This document shows, piece after piece, positions 11,822 to 18,808 of a stretch of DNA of 29,271 nucleotides. The DNA is from a virus: positions 1 to 29,271 of the IMG/VR virus record IMGVR_UViG_3300031951_000899; one strand, given 5' to 3'. The first letter of the stretch is position 1. The number at the start of each line of letters is the position of its first letter. The notes below the pieces were generated by a model. The model saw nothing but the letters and a program-made list of their open reading frames with translations. It was not told where the DNA came from and searched no databases. A program made the position numbers and the translations under genes.

Positions 11822-13968
11822 AACACACCTTCCTCGGTTTCAAGATCAATCATTACTCGTTCGCCACGGCCACCTATCGAGTAGCCGCGAATCTTTCCTT
11901 GACGGACAAGGTCCCACGCCCAAGGTTCCCAAACAACACCCATGTAGACGGTGCCGGCAGGGAACTCATGATCGGTTACTTTGCCATCTGCATCAGACAT
12001 AGGGACAACAACCGGCATCGGCCACGTCAGCGCTTCAACCCATTCGCCTGCAACTACGTCGAGGTTGTGTTGCAAACGGATCTGCCGGTCGGAGTTTCTA
12101 ACGTAATCCCAAAGAGCCTGTTGGAGTTGCTCCGAGTCAGTCCACTCGCCATGAGCGTCATACGAATCGGGGACGTACCACGGGCCGAGCGTGTATCGAC
12201 GTTCCTCAGACTTCATGAACACGCCGGCAGTCTTATCTAACGGATCAATGACCGTTAGCGTCGAGACCTTATGGCCAACGCTTTGATCGGTTGCCATCCA
12301 ACCTTGAGAAGTGCGACGCCAAACGTTGATAAGGACCGCTGGGTCATCTTCGCTTCCGTTGACGGTAAACGTGGAATCGGGAATGTTTAGTTTGCCCTCG
12401 GTGACGATTCGGGTGATCTTTCCGCGTGCGGTTCCACCTGACGATCCCCACGAAACGAACGAGCCGACCCGCACGTCTTCGGCTTTGCTAATCACCGGTG
12501 GTGTCGGCTGTCGTCGAGTACGTCGCGTACTTGACCCCATAGGCACATCAACGTGAACTTCCGAAACGGTCGGAGATTTCTCAACGCTGTCAAGAATGCT
12601 GCGTGTCCATGAGATTGCCGGGTCGCCACCCCACGCTGCCCACGCAACACGACCGGCGGACGGGTAGTTATCTTCACCCGGCGACCACCCTTGACCCTGC
12701 TTATCTACAGCATGGCGAGCGAGGTAGGACGACATGCGTTGGATAATGTCAAGCGATACGGCTCGACCAGCGGCTAGGTCGGATGCGCGTCGACGGCCAA
12801 CCGGTGTGAAGTTGTCGCCGGCGTAGCCTTCTTCGATCCAGCGGACTGCGCGTTGCGCTTCTTCCTGCACGCCCTTTGGTGGCGTGTACATCTCCGCTTT
12901 CTTGAACCGTTCTATCTCCGCTAAGCGTTGTTCGGCTTCGGGGAGTGTTGCATAACACCCAAAGGAACGGGAGCCATCAGCGGAAGTGACGCAATAACCC
13001 TCGTCGGTTTCAACGATATCTTTCATGAAAGACATCTCAACGTCGAGTTCTTCGTCGGGGAGTTCAGGGCCGAGTAGCCGGGTGCGCTCGGGGATTACCC
13101 ACAAACGACAGATGCCTTCCGGCATGATCGCACCTTCGACCCAGTAGCAGCCTGCGGTTTCAGGGCAATACGCAACACAGTTAGCACATGCGAGATTGTC
13201 GTCAGCGAATGGTGACGGCTCCATGTAGTGCGCTTCGTCGGCGGTGAAGTAGCCGGCAGTCTCGACGATCTCGTCGATAGAGGCAGCGAGCATCGCTGAG
13301 CGAACGGTTAGGTCGCCGATGTCGGCTCCGTGATCGTGTTCGTGTTCATAGTCGTAGGCATGCATTTCGTGAGCCATCTTGCCTACGACCCCATTGCAAA
13401 TCGTGCCTTCTTCGGGCGCCGGTCCACCACAGATGCGGCAGCGCAACACGCCTTTACGCGTAGTCCAAACGGCACGCTCGAACGCGTGCGGCGCACGGGC
13501 GGCGATGCGTTTGCGGTTTCGGGCGATGGCTGCGTTTTCCTGCTCGAAGGAAAGACCTTTGCCGAATACGGAACGGAAGCGACCTAACAACCCAACACGC
13601 TGCTGCGGATACGATTGTGTGTCGTCGTATTCCTCGTCATCAGCGTCGGCGTATTCATCGTCGCCGTTCCAGTCGGGTTCAGGAAACTGCACCTCCGTGT
13701 GTTCGGCGGGTGCGGGTGGTTCGTCATTTACTTCGGGTGCGGTGGTAGGCACCCACCCCTCATCGTCGTCTGATGGCATTAGCACGACCGAGTAGCCGTC
13801 ATCGGTAAGGACCGATGCGATATCTACTGTTCGAGCGCCAAGCGAAACGATGGCGTCAACCTTTGAAGCGAGGTCTGAAGGCAGGTTCGTTGCCGACGTA
13901 AGCGAGGTCAAAGGCACGTTACGAACGATGTCAATGACCTGTGGGGTTTGTTTGCTTTGTTCTTCCAC
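11818..13968 (-). CDS. Mosaic head protein with C-terminal XkdF-type domain
   Basis: 716 residues, GTG start at 13968 with CCGGAGGCTCTA upstream. In order: N-terminal alpha/beta region (1-70); acidic linker (70-120); cysteine cluster CRICGGPAPEEGTIC (177-191); CANCVAYCPETAGCYW with GICRLW (261-290), like high-potential iron-sulphur or metal-binding segments; small beta repeat with SADGSRSFGCYATLPEAEQ (about 325-350); a helical domain with QRMSSYLARHAVDK and YPSAGRVAWAAWGGD (360-450) common in phage head proteins; an SH3-like unit (500-575, SSGGTARGKITRIV, GHKVSTLTVI); and an XkdF domain (590-716, HEFPAGTVYMGVVW, GKIRGYSIGGRGER). XkdF-type domains occur in prohead protease or maturation proteins; no protease triad is obvious. 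It lies between MuF and the Dps-like gene. Confidence 0.8.
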   Translation of the reverse strand: MEEQSKQTPQVIDIVRNVPLTSLTSATNLPSDLASKVDAIVSLGARTVDIASVLTDDGYSVVLMPSDDDEGWVPTTAPEVNDEPPAPAEHTEVQFPEPDWNGDDEYADADDEEYDDTQSYPQQRVGLLGRFRSVFGKGLSFEQENAAIARNRKRIAARAPHAFERAVWTTRKGVLRCRICGGPAPEEGTICNGVVGKMAHEMHAYDYEHEHDHGADIGDLTVRSAMLAASIDEIVETAGYFTADEAHYMEPSPFADDNLACANCVAYCPETAGCYWVEGAIMPEGICRLWVIPERTRLLGPELPDEELDVEMSFMKDIVETDEGYCVTSADGSRSFGCYATLPEAEQRLAEIERFKKAEMYTPPKGVQEEAQRAVRWIEEGYAGDNFTPVGRRRASDLAAGRAVSLDIIQRMSSYLARHAVDKQGQGWSPGEDNYPSAGRVAWAAWGGDPAISWTRSILDSVEKSPTVSEVHVDVPMGSSTRRTRRQPTPPVISKAEDVRVGSFVSWGSSGGTARGKITRIVTEGKLNIPDSTFTVNGSEDDPAVLINVWRRTSQGWMATDQSVGHKVSTLTVIDPLDKTAGVFMKSEERRYTLGPWYVPDSYDAHGEWTDSEQLQQALWDYVRNSDRQIRLQHNLDVVAGEWVEALTWPMPVVVPMSDADGKVTDHEFPAGTVYMGVVWEPWAWDLVRQGKIRGYSIGGRGERVMIDLETEEGVL

Positions 13969-14053
13969 TAGAGCCTCCGGCGAGTAATGCTACTTCATCG
14001 AATGTGGTTGAGCATTTGGCTGCAACGGCTAATGCGCACCGGTGAACGTAATG
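13969..14053 (-). other. Gap after the MuF gene: open continuation of its frame
   Basis: These 85 bases follow the TAG stop of the Mu-F-like gene. In the MuF frame they stay open, with a coding-like peptide containing ALAVAAKC and TTFDEVALLAGGSS, and end inside the next gene at a TGA. No start codon lies in that frame, so this is either chance, TAG readthrough, or a small gene that has lost its start. The gap also holds the Shine-Dalgarno for 13968. Confidence 0.3.
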
Positions 14054-14959
14054 CTATTCGCCGGGGATAAGAACAGCGGTGCATCGGCACGACGGGTGAT
14101 CCGGCGGCATAGATTCGCCGTTAGAGAAGTCATCGTCGAGGGGTACCATTTCCCCGTCGAGGGATTCGCAGTCAGGACAAGCATCTCCTTCAGCAATCCA
14201 TTCCTTCTCGGAAGTGGCTCGGTTGATTAGCCCGGAGTCAGCGGCCTGCTCCCACGAAATCGCTCGACCCTGATTAGCGGCGGTCATTACTTCAGTCCTA
14301 GCGATCATTTCGCCACGCGATCGAAGCAGTCGATCCCGATACTTTCCAGCCACCCTGTTTGCTGCATCCATAGCGTCAGACGGGCTGTATCCCTGCGTAA
14401 GAAAGTCATTGAAGTTTCGGTCGTAGGTTTTCGTAACAGCCTGCGCCCAACGATCATGCAACCCAACGGTCTGTGAAAGTTGTCGAGCGATCTCGCGTGG
14501 ATCAATCTGATTTACGAAAGAGTTCGTGATGAGGCTACGGATTTCACTTCGTATGCTGTCGCTAACTTGTACAACTAACTCGCCGGAGCGAGCCGCCGCC
14601 CAAGATGCTGCGCGTGGATCGGTGACGTTGAACGTGTACTTGCCTACAGCGGCAGCAAGGTTCTTAGCCTCGGCTTTGCCGGTTTGCGTTATCTGCTGCA
14701 ACAGTACGCTGCGAGTGTCAGACATACGGAACCCGAACGCACCCCAATCGAATGCTTGTACAGCGTTCGAGACTGAACCCGAACTAAGCGCACGGGAAAG
14801 CGCCGGCGTTTCAATGCCTGCCGTTAGATCGCCGACAGCCTTAGCGAACGTGTCTGCGATCTTACGCTCAGCAGCCGTCAATCGGTTTGTGCCGATCGGA
14901 CGCGCAGGGATAACCCTGCCACCCGCTTTTCGTATGAAACGGACTGACGAGGCAGCCAC
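14054..14959 (-). CDS. Mu-F-like minor head / portal-associated protein
   Basis: 301 residues from GTG 14959, 2 bp after the portal stop. Long helical body, then the MuF signature: a conserved Arg-rich helix RDRLLRSRGEMIARTEVMTA (around 210-230), EWIAEGDACPDCESLDGEMV and the C-terminal PPDHPSCRCTAVLIPGE, where the Cys pairs probably bind zinc. MuF proteins join the portal and a few copies are injected or stay inside the head. Portal-MuF adjacency is standard in phages of this type. Confidence 0.9.
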   Translation of the reverse strand: MAASSVRFIRKAGGRVIPARPIGTNRLTAAERKIADTFAKAVGDLTAGIETPALSRALSSGSVSNAVQAFDWGAFGFRMSDTRSVLLQQITQTGKAEAKNLAAAVGKYTFNVTDPRAASWAAARSGELVVQVSDSIRSEIRSLITNSFVNQIDPREIARQLSQTVGLHDRWAQAVTKTYDRNFNDFLTQGYSPSDAMDAANRVAGKYRDRLLRSRGEMIARTEVMTAANQGRAISWEQAADSGLINRATSEKEWIAEGDACPDCESLDGEMVPLDDDFSNGESMPPDHPSCRCTAVLIPGE

Positions 14960-14961
14960 GG

Positions 14962-16290
14962 CTATTCGCCTGAGTCTCCGAGGCCGGGGACCAACGTGGA
15001 CAGAGGCGCTGATTGATCCGCCGGCGGTAGACCGGCAAGATCACGCACCCAACTTTCAAGTGTTTCGTCGGGAACGATTGCTCCGGCTTGCGAAAGTTTG
15101 AGTACGAACTCGGCGATGCCGGCAAGATCAGTTGCACCGATGTCGGCGTAAGTGAGTTTCGGGCAACGAGCGGTATCCATACCGTTGAGTTTCAGTAGTC
15201 GAGGAATAGCGTGATCGTTGAACACGTCGGTAATCCCGCTAGCCCAAGCATCGATAGCCTGCGTAAACAGGTCAATCTTTGATGTGCCGAGCGCAAACGA
15301 ACCAACATTGCTGTGGCCGAGCAGAATGAAGTCGGCAAGGACTGTCATCGCAATTCGTTGATCGTATCGAGCGATGATCTTGTCGGTATCAAACTGGCGT
15401 TGACCGCCGGACGAAAGCAGTTCTAAGCGGAAGAGTTCACGTCCGGCTTCGTCGTAGGCGAGCGGAAAGACAACGCCTTCCTGTTCGTTGCGTTTGATCC
15501 CTTGAACGATGTCGGTGATTGCTGATAGCGCTGAGCGTTGCGCTTCGGTTGCGTTACTTGCAAGCAATGACGGTGGCACATAGGCGATAGGTAGACCGGC
15601 GAGATCGCGTTCCATTCCTACCGCTTCGAACTCTTCGATGCGGCGTTTGTAATACCACGGGCGGAACGCGTTGCGGAGAATCGAACGGCCTTCAGGGTTT
15701 GCCTTCGCTACGGTCGTGCGAAAGAGCAGCGCCTTCTCCATGGGAATGGTGGCGTGAACTCCGGTCGATGGGTCCCATTGAACCATCGCTTCGAGGGCAC
15801 CGTCTTTGCCGAATATCCATTGCCAGCGACTCTCTTGCGCTCGATAAGCGATTTTACGCCAACCGATTCGACCGTCGTTGTAACGAGACTTCTTAGTCGG
15901 GTCCGTTTGATCCGGTCCAAGTCGTCGCTTGTAAACAAGTTCGTGGAACGAGAATCCGAATGGAAGCATCGTCAAGATTCCTTGAAGCAACGCTCCCCAA
16001 GATTCGTTTAGATCATGGCGGCATGACTCGACGAATTGCGCTACGTCTTCATCTGCCGGCGTGGAGTTGCCGTCTTGATCGGTGTAAGGATCGACACGCC
16101 ATTCTACGTGTAACAGCAGTTTCTCAATAGCGAATAGCAACGCACCCACAATCGGGTCGTTGTCGCTCATCTCTCGCCAAGCATTGACTGCGTTGGTTCC
16201 TCGAAGGGCGGAGAGTTGATCGTCGATGATGAAACCACCGACGCGGCGTAGGCCGGTAGTTCCAAGTTCTGTCATGTTTTCGTCGGCCAC
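14962..16290 (-). CDS. Portal protein (DUF935-like)
   Basis: 442 residues, GTG 16290 overlapping the WhiB stop as TAGTG. Key regions include NDPIVGALLFAIEKLLLHVEWRV (about 43-65), the wing beta region with FGFSFHELVYKRRLG, FRPWYYKRRIEEFEAVGMER (around 208-228), the stem-like SALSAITDIVQGIKRNEQEG, then HSNVGSFALGTSKIDLFTQAIDAW, which is the classic crown-proximal segment of DUF935-type portals. The 12-mer portal forms the DNA channel at the capsid vertex and binds terminase. The acidic loop DPYTDQDGNSTPADEDV is also typical. Confidence 0.9.
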   Translation of the reverse strand: MADENMTELGTTGLRRVGGFIIDDQLSALRGTNAVNAWREMSDNDPIVGALLFAIEKLLLHVEWRVDPYTDQDGNSTPADEDVAQFVESCRHDLNESWGALLQGILTMLPFGFSFHELVYKRRLGPDQTDPTKKSRYNDGRIGWRKIAYRAQESRWQWIFGKDGALEAMVQWDPSTGVHATIPMEKALLFRTTVAKANPEGRSILRNAFRPWYYKRRIEEFEAVGMERDLAGLPIAYVPPSLLASNATEAQRSALSAITDIVQGIKRNEQEGVVFPLAYDEAGRELFRLELLSSGGQRQFDTDKIIARYDQRIAMTVLADFILLGHSNVGSFALGTSKIDLFTQAIDAWASGITDVFNDHAIPRLLKLNGMDTARCPKLTYADIGATDLAGIAEFVLKLSQAGAIVPDETLESWVRDLAGLPPADQSAPLSTLVPGLGDSGE

Positions 16291-16577
16291 TAGCGAAGTC
16301 TCCTGCTATTGATGGCGGTAGATGCTTGTCTAATGCTAGTGCCGTCTTCGATCGCTGACATGATCTGTGTGCGCTCGTCGCGTGGATGCCCACCCCACAC
16401 GCCGAACGGCTCGTCGAGGTGATCTGTTAGGCAGCGGATTCGTACCGGACATTCCTTGCAAATGCCCCTCGCTTTGTTGACCGTATCCCGTCCGAAGAAC
16501 ACGCTCAATGGGATGCGTTCTTTGCGGCACGTTGCCCCAACCCACCAGCCGGGTGCGGCCACGAAGGGCAACCTCAT
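16290..16577 (-). CDS. whiB: WhiB-family iron-sulphur transcriptional regulator
   Basis: 95 residues. Four conserved cysteines C17, C40, C43 and C49 (C-x22-C-x2-C-x5-C) coordinate a [4Fe-4S] cluster in WhiB-like proteins. NKARGICKECPVRIRC and the G-[VI]-W-G-G beta turn (59-63) followed by HPRDER and a short basic C-terminus (NSRRLR) complete the family pattern. WhiB-like proteins bind the host primary sigma factor and act on promoters. The actinophage TM4 WhiB is known to inhibit host WhiB2 function and cause superinfection exclusion. ATGA overlap with the acidic protein upstream and TAGTG with portal, so it is cotranslated with head genes, which is unusual. Confidence 0.9.
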   Translation of the reverse strand: MRLPFVAAPGWWVGATCRKERIPLSVFFGRDTVNKARGICKECPVRIRCLTDHLDEPFGVWGGHPRDERTQIMSAIEDGTSIRQASTAINSRRLR

Positions 16578-16780
16578 TCGGCGAGTTCACCCTCGGCCAT
16601 TGCCAACGCAATGATGCGCAGCGCTTCTCGTTCTGTGAAGCCACCGTCGAGTAACGCTAGATAGATTTCGTGCAACGCGACGCAAGCCTCAACTAGAGGC
16701 GGTAGGTCTCCGTCTTCGGTTTCATCTTCGTACTCGTCGTAGTCGTCGTCGAGTTCGTCGTCGTAGTCGTCTTCGGCCAT
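16574..16780 (-). CDS. Small acidic protein, 68 aa
   Basis: ATG 16780 chosen because the upstream reading (to 16924) is implausible and crosses inverted repeats, and because a TACAAT box lies 8 bp upstream. Residues 1-26 are almost pure Asp/Glu/Tyr (DDYDDELDDDYDEYEDETED), encoded by GTCGTC-type simple repeats, followed by a helical domain (LVEACVALHEIYLALLDGG, EREALRIIALAMAEG). The acidic start could mimic DNA or bind a basic partner. Overlaps WhiB by ATGA. No family recognised. Confidence 0.7.
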   Translation of the reverse strand: MAEDDYDDELDDDYDEYEDETEDGDLPPLVEACVALHEIYLALLDGGFTEREALRIIALAMAEGELAE

Positions 16781-16788
16781 AACGAACG

Positions 16789-16794
16789 ATTGTA
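16789..16794 (-). promoter_or_regulatory. Candidate -10 (TACAAT) of a leaderless transcript
   Basis: TACAAT on the coding strand ends 8 bp before the ATG at 16780, which lacks a Shine-Dalgarno. A start site at about that ATG would give a leaderless mRNA, common in actinobacteria. I see no good -35 at 16-18 bp, so an activator or alternative sigma factor might be needed. Confidence 0.45.
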
Positions 16795-16833
16795 GCGGCG
16801 AGCGTTGACGGGGATTAGGGATGGGTGACGACC

Positions 16834-16919
16834 GGGGAACCTTAGCGACATGAAAAACGCTTTGACTCGTTGCGCTGATGACAGAAGCACTAACGAGCAG
16901 GTTCCCCTTCACCCGAAGG
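16834..16919. promoter_or_regulatory. Nested inverted repeats upstream of the WhiB/portal operon
   Basis: Within a 168-bp gap: GGGGAACCT (16834-16842) is repeated inverted at 16899-16907; inside it CTCGTT (16866-16871) pairs with AACGAG (16892-16897); adjacent CCTTC-ACCC-GAAGG (16906-16919) forms a third stem. The rest of the gap holds the TACAAT box and one CTCGACGA-class element (16933-16940). A cloverleaf-like RNA, attenuator or operator is possible. It is not a tRNA: no acceptor or anticodon arms are visible. Confidence 0.45.
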
Positions 16920-16948
16920 ATCACGGGCTAGGTCGTCGAGACTCAATG

Positions 16949-17230
16949 TTATGAACGGCGAGCGGCGATGATTACGTTGGCTAGAACTTTCGTTCGGTCC
17001 ATCTTCAAGGCGGTGGCGGTAGCGGAGACGAGGCGGTTGCGCCGGCGGTAAAGCGCCGGAACCTTGGCGAGATCGCCGGCCTTCATAGCGGCCTGCAAGG
17101 CCCTGTGCGCTTCTACTAGCGGTCCTAGCCGCCTACCTAGCCGGATACGGGCCTGCGGCCCCTGAGCGTAGCCATAGGGCTCGACGAGCGGGGTGGGTAG
17201 GGGAAGGCGGTGGTGTCGGGTTGTAGGCAT
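16949..17230 (-). CDS. Hypothetical basic helical protein, 93 aa
   Basis: ATG 17230, 9 bp after the previous stop, with TAGGCGGATCAG upstream. A Pro/His/Arg N-terminus (1-35) precedes an amphipathic helical part (LVEAHRALQAAMKAGDLAKV, then RRRNRLVSATATALKMD and a basic RRS end). High Arg/Lys suggests nucleic-acid binding. Its N-terminal region shares an extended GGGCTCGACGAGCGGGG-type sequence with an unrelated gene (9968), in another frame. No family recognised. Confidence 0.65.
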   Translation of the reverse strand: MPTTRHHRLPLPTPLVEPYGYAQGPQARIRLGRRLGPLVEAHRALQAAMKAGDLAKVPALYRRRNRLVSATATALKMDRTKVLANVIIAARRS

Positions 17231-17239
17231 CTGATCCGC

Positions 17240-17455
17240 CTACAGGCCGTACCGGGACAGTTCCACGGCCTCGTCCCGTGCGGCGATCCAAGACTGAAGG
17301 TACTCGGTCCACTCGTTCGAGTCGGTGTCGGGTTCACGACCTTCGTCCTCAACGAAACAGTCGTAGGCGAGTTCTACATCCGCCTCGCTGTATTCGTCCG
17401 GGTCGGGCTCGTACCAAGAGTCCGGTCGTCCGACGATGTGTCCGTATGCGCTCAT
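17240..17455 (-). CDS. Hypothetical acidic protein, 71 aa
   Basis: ATG 17455 with GAAAGGAAACAC upstream; the longer reading is rejected. Highly acidic (PDSWYEPDPDEYSEADVELA, CFVEDEGREPDTDSNEW), with a short basic C-terminus. Tyr/Trp plus Asp/Glu richness suggests a binding or mimic role, but this is a guess. No family recognised. Confidence 0.65.
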   Translation of the reverse strand: MSAYGHIVGRPDSWYEPDPDEYSEADVELAYDCFVEDEGREPDTDSNEWTEYLQSWIAARDEAVELSRYGL

Positions 17456-17490
17456 GTGTTTCCTTTCGGTGGTTGGTTGTAGAGGTTGAG

Positions 17491-17907
17491 TTAGGCGACC
17501 GGGAATCGAAATGCGGCAGCCGATGATGGTGTCCAAAGGTCGCCGTGGTTGTCGTCGATCATTAGACCGTCGTCGAGTAGGCGAGTGATGTTCGCCTCGG
17601 TCAAGCCACGGGTGTTGCCTTGAGCGTCGGTCGTGCAGATCACCGCCGGTCCTACGAGTTGCCGTCCCGTCATGAACGATGCGACGAGGTTGAAGCCGAA
17701 GTCATTTCGGAACAGTCCTTCCTCGTTGACCCAAACATCGCAAGCAAATCCCATCTGATCTTCGGTCTGTGCAACGCACTCGACGTATCCGCCGACGAGC
17801 GACTGGAGATCGGCGAGTGTTTGTTTGGTCGGGGCGATGAGTAGAGCATCACCGTATTCGGTGATGTAGACCCAAGAGCCGGATCGGTTAGTGGTGGTGG
17901 TGGTCAT
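17491..17907 (-). CDS. DUF3846-domain protein
   Basis: 138 residues, ATG 17907 with ACCAAGGAGAATC upstream. LADLQSLVGGYVECVAQTED, then VWVNEEGLFRNDFGFNLVAS and GRQLVGPAVICTTD match DUF3846 ('L-Q-x-x-V-G-G-y-v-E', 'vNEeG..., lvGpavv'), a domain common in actinophages and mobile elements, of unknown function. The domain occupies about 28-105; the C-terminal tail is variable. Thr-rich N-terminus MTTTTTN. It follows a stem-loop at 17933-17961. Confidence 0.8.
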   Translation of the reverse strand: MTTTTTNRSGSWVYITEYGDALLIAPTKQTLADLQSLVGGYVECVAQTEDQMGFACDVWVNEEGLFRNDFGFNLVASFMTGRQLVGPAVICTTDAQGNTRGLTEANITRLLDDGLMIDDNHGDLWTPSSAAAFRFPVA

Positions 17908-17932
17908 GATTCTCCTTGGTGGGGATAATGCA

Positions 17933-17961
17933 GAAGCGCCGCCATTTGCAGGCGGCGCTTC
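17933..17961 (-). terminator. Stem-loop between accessory genes
   Basis: Perfect 11-bp stem GAAGCGCCGCC (17933-17943) and complement (17951-17961), 7-nt loop. It lies in the 79-bp gap after the 17987 stop and before the DUF3846 gene. A terminator or attenuator is likely; the U-tract is weak. A CTCGACGA element (17978-17985) lies one base past the stop codon. Confidence 0.7.
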
Positions 17962-17986
17962 CGTTGGGGGAACTGGGCTCGACGAG

Positions 17987-18436
17987 TTACTTCGTGACTC
18001 CGAAGCAGACCTTGCGGAGATCGGCGGCGAAGAGGTTGGCGAGGTCTTGATCTTCGAACTCCATCACGAGGATCAGGGCGTAGATGTTCTTTTGGATTGA
18101 GTTGACTGCGTGCTGCCAGTCGGCGTATGCGCTTTCGATTCGCTGCGCTGGGTTTGCAACCCACTCGGCGGACCGGGGGCTGAAGCCGTCGGCGATTTCG
18201 CCACGGATCTTCGCTGCGTAGGAAGTGAGACTTTCCGACTCGACGACCATCGTGCGATGAGCGGATTCGATGTCCCATCCGGCACGAATGATTTCTTCGA
18301 AGAGATGTTCGGCGACTTTGCTGCTGTAAAGGTCGAAGCCGCACTCGACGATCGCTGCCCGGAGGTCTTCCTTGACGATGATGTGTCCGTTCGTGATGCT
18401 GCTGCGGTTTGCGGTGGTAGCGGTGGTGGTTTCCAT
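17987..18436 (-). CDS. Hypothetical protein, 149 aa, first gene after leader copy B
   Basis: ATG 18436 following leader copy B with AAGGAGACAAC. Thr-rich N-terminus, then helical (EDLRAAIVECGFDLYSSKVA, EHLFEEIIRAGWDIESAHRT), a middle helix and a C-terminal FEDQDLANLFAADLRKVCFG. No family recognised. Three CTCGACGA elements lie in or just past it (17978, 18239, 18344), the highest local density. Confidence 0.75.
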   Translation of the reverse strand: METTTATTANRSSITNGHIIVKEDLRAAIVECGFDLYSSKVAEHLFEEIIRAGWDIESAHRTMVVESESLTSYAAKIRGEIADGFSPRSAEWVANPAQRIESAYADWQHAVNSIQKNIYALILVMEFEDQDLANLFAADLRKVCFGVTK

Positions 18437-18545
18437 GTTGTCTCCTTGGTAGGCCGGGGCTGTTCCCGGTAGCCACCAACCTAGCCGGCTGCCCTAGCCG
18501 CCGCAACTGCCGCCAAACGTCGCCCCAGTAGCGGTATCGCAGCCG
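18437..18545 (-). promoter_or_regulatory. Leader cassette copy B
   Basis: Coding-strand order: a CAGTAGCGGTATCG core (near 18525-18540), CGGCTA and CCGGCTA boxes 13 bp apart, CCGGG-AACAGC-CCCGG and the Shine-Dalgarno AAGGAG before ATG 18436. It is the most diverged copy; its distal hairpin arms are weaker. See copies A and C. Confidence 0.6.
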
Positions 18546-18574
18546 CCGGCGTCGAGCCGCCCTAGCCGTAGGCC

Positions 18575-18808
18575 CTACCGACCGAGGCGCTTCCAGCGGT
18601 AGGCGTTAGCCCCATTCACGGCCCACCAAAGTGGAGCCATCGCCGCCGCTCCCCATCGCTCAAACAGCACCGCGACGACAACCCACGGGATCGAATGACC
18701 GAGCACGATCAACCATCCCCACCATCGACCTGATCCAACAATCCATTGACCTGCAATGCCAACGACTTCGAATGCAAGAAGAATCCACCACCACGATTGT
18801 TCGCTCAT
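18575..18808 (-). CDS. Small membrane protein with two to three spans
   Basis: 77 residues, Trp-rich. Spans: WWWILLAFEVVGIAGQWIVG (about 6-25), WWGWLIVLGHSIPWVVVAVLF (29-49) and a possible third before NGANAYRWKRLGR. Its ATG overlaps the methyltransferase stop as ATGA, so they are coupled. The C-terminal 'N-x-x-N-A-Y-R-W-K' is like small phage membrane proteins adjacent to various genes; family not recognised. A role with the methyltransferase is not obvious. Confidence 0.75.
   Translation of the reverse strand: MSEQSWWWILLAFEVVGIAGQWIVGSGRWWGWLIVLGHSIPWVVVAVLFERWGAAAMAPLWWAVNGANAYRWKRLGR

Noticed and set aside
16741-16770. GTCGTC simple repeat as a tandem-repeat element
   Set aside because: It encodes the Asp-rich stretch of the acidic protein and its periodicity is the codon repeat; no longer repeat unit exists.
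16834-16919. tRNA-like gene in the WhiB upstream gap
   Set aside because: Inverted repeats do not form acceptor, D, anticodon and T arms, and there is no TTCGANNC T-loop sequence, so it is described as a regulatory structure.
16781-16924. Longer N-terminus of the acidic protein (to 16924)
   Set aside because: The extra 48 residues are non-coding-like, cross three inverted repeats and lack a Shine-Dalgarno; the ATG at 16780 is preferred.
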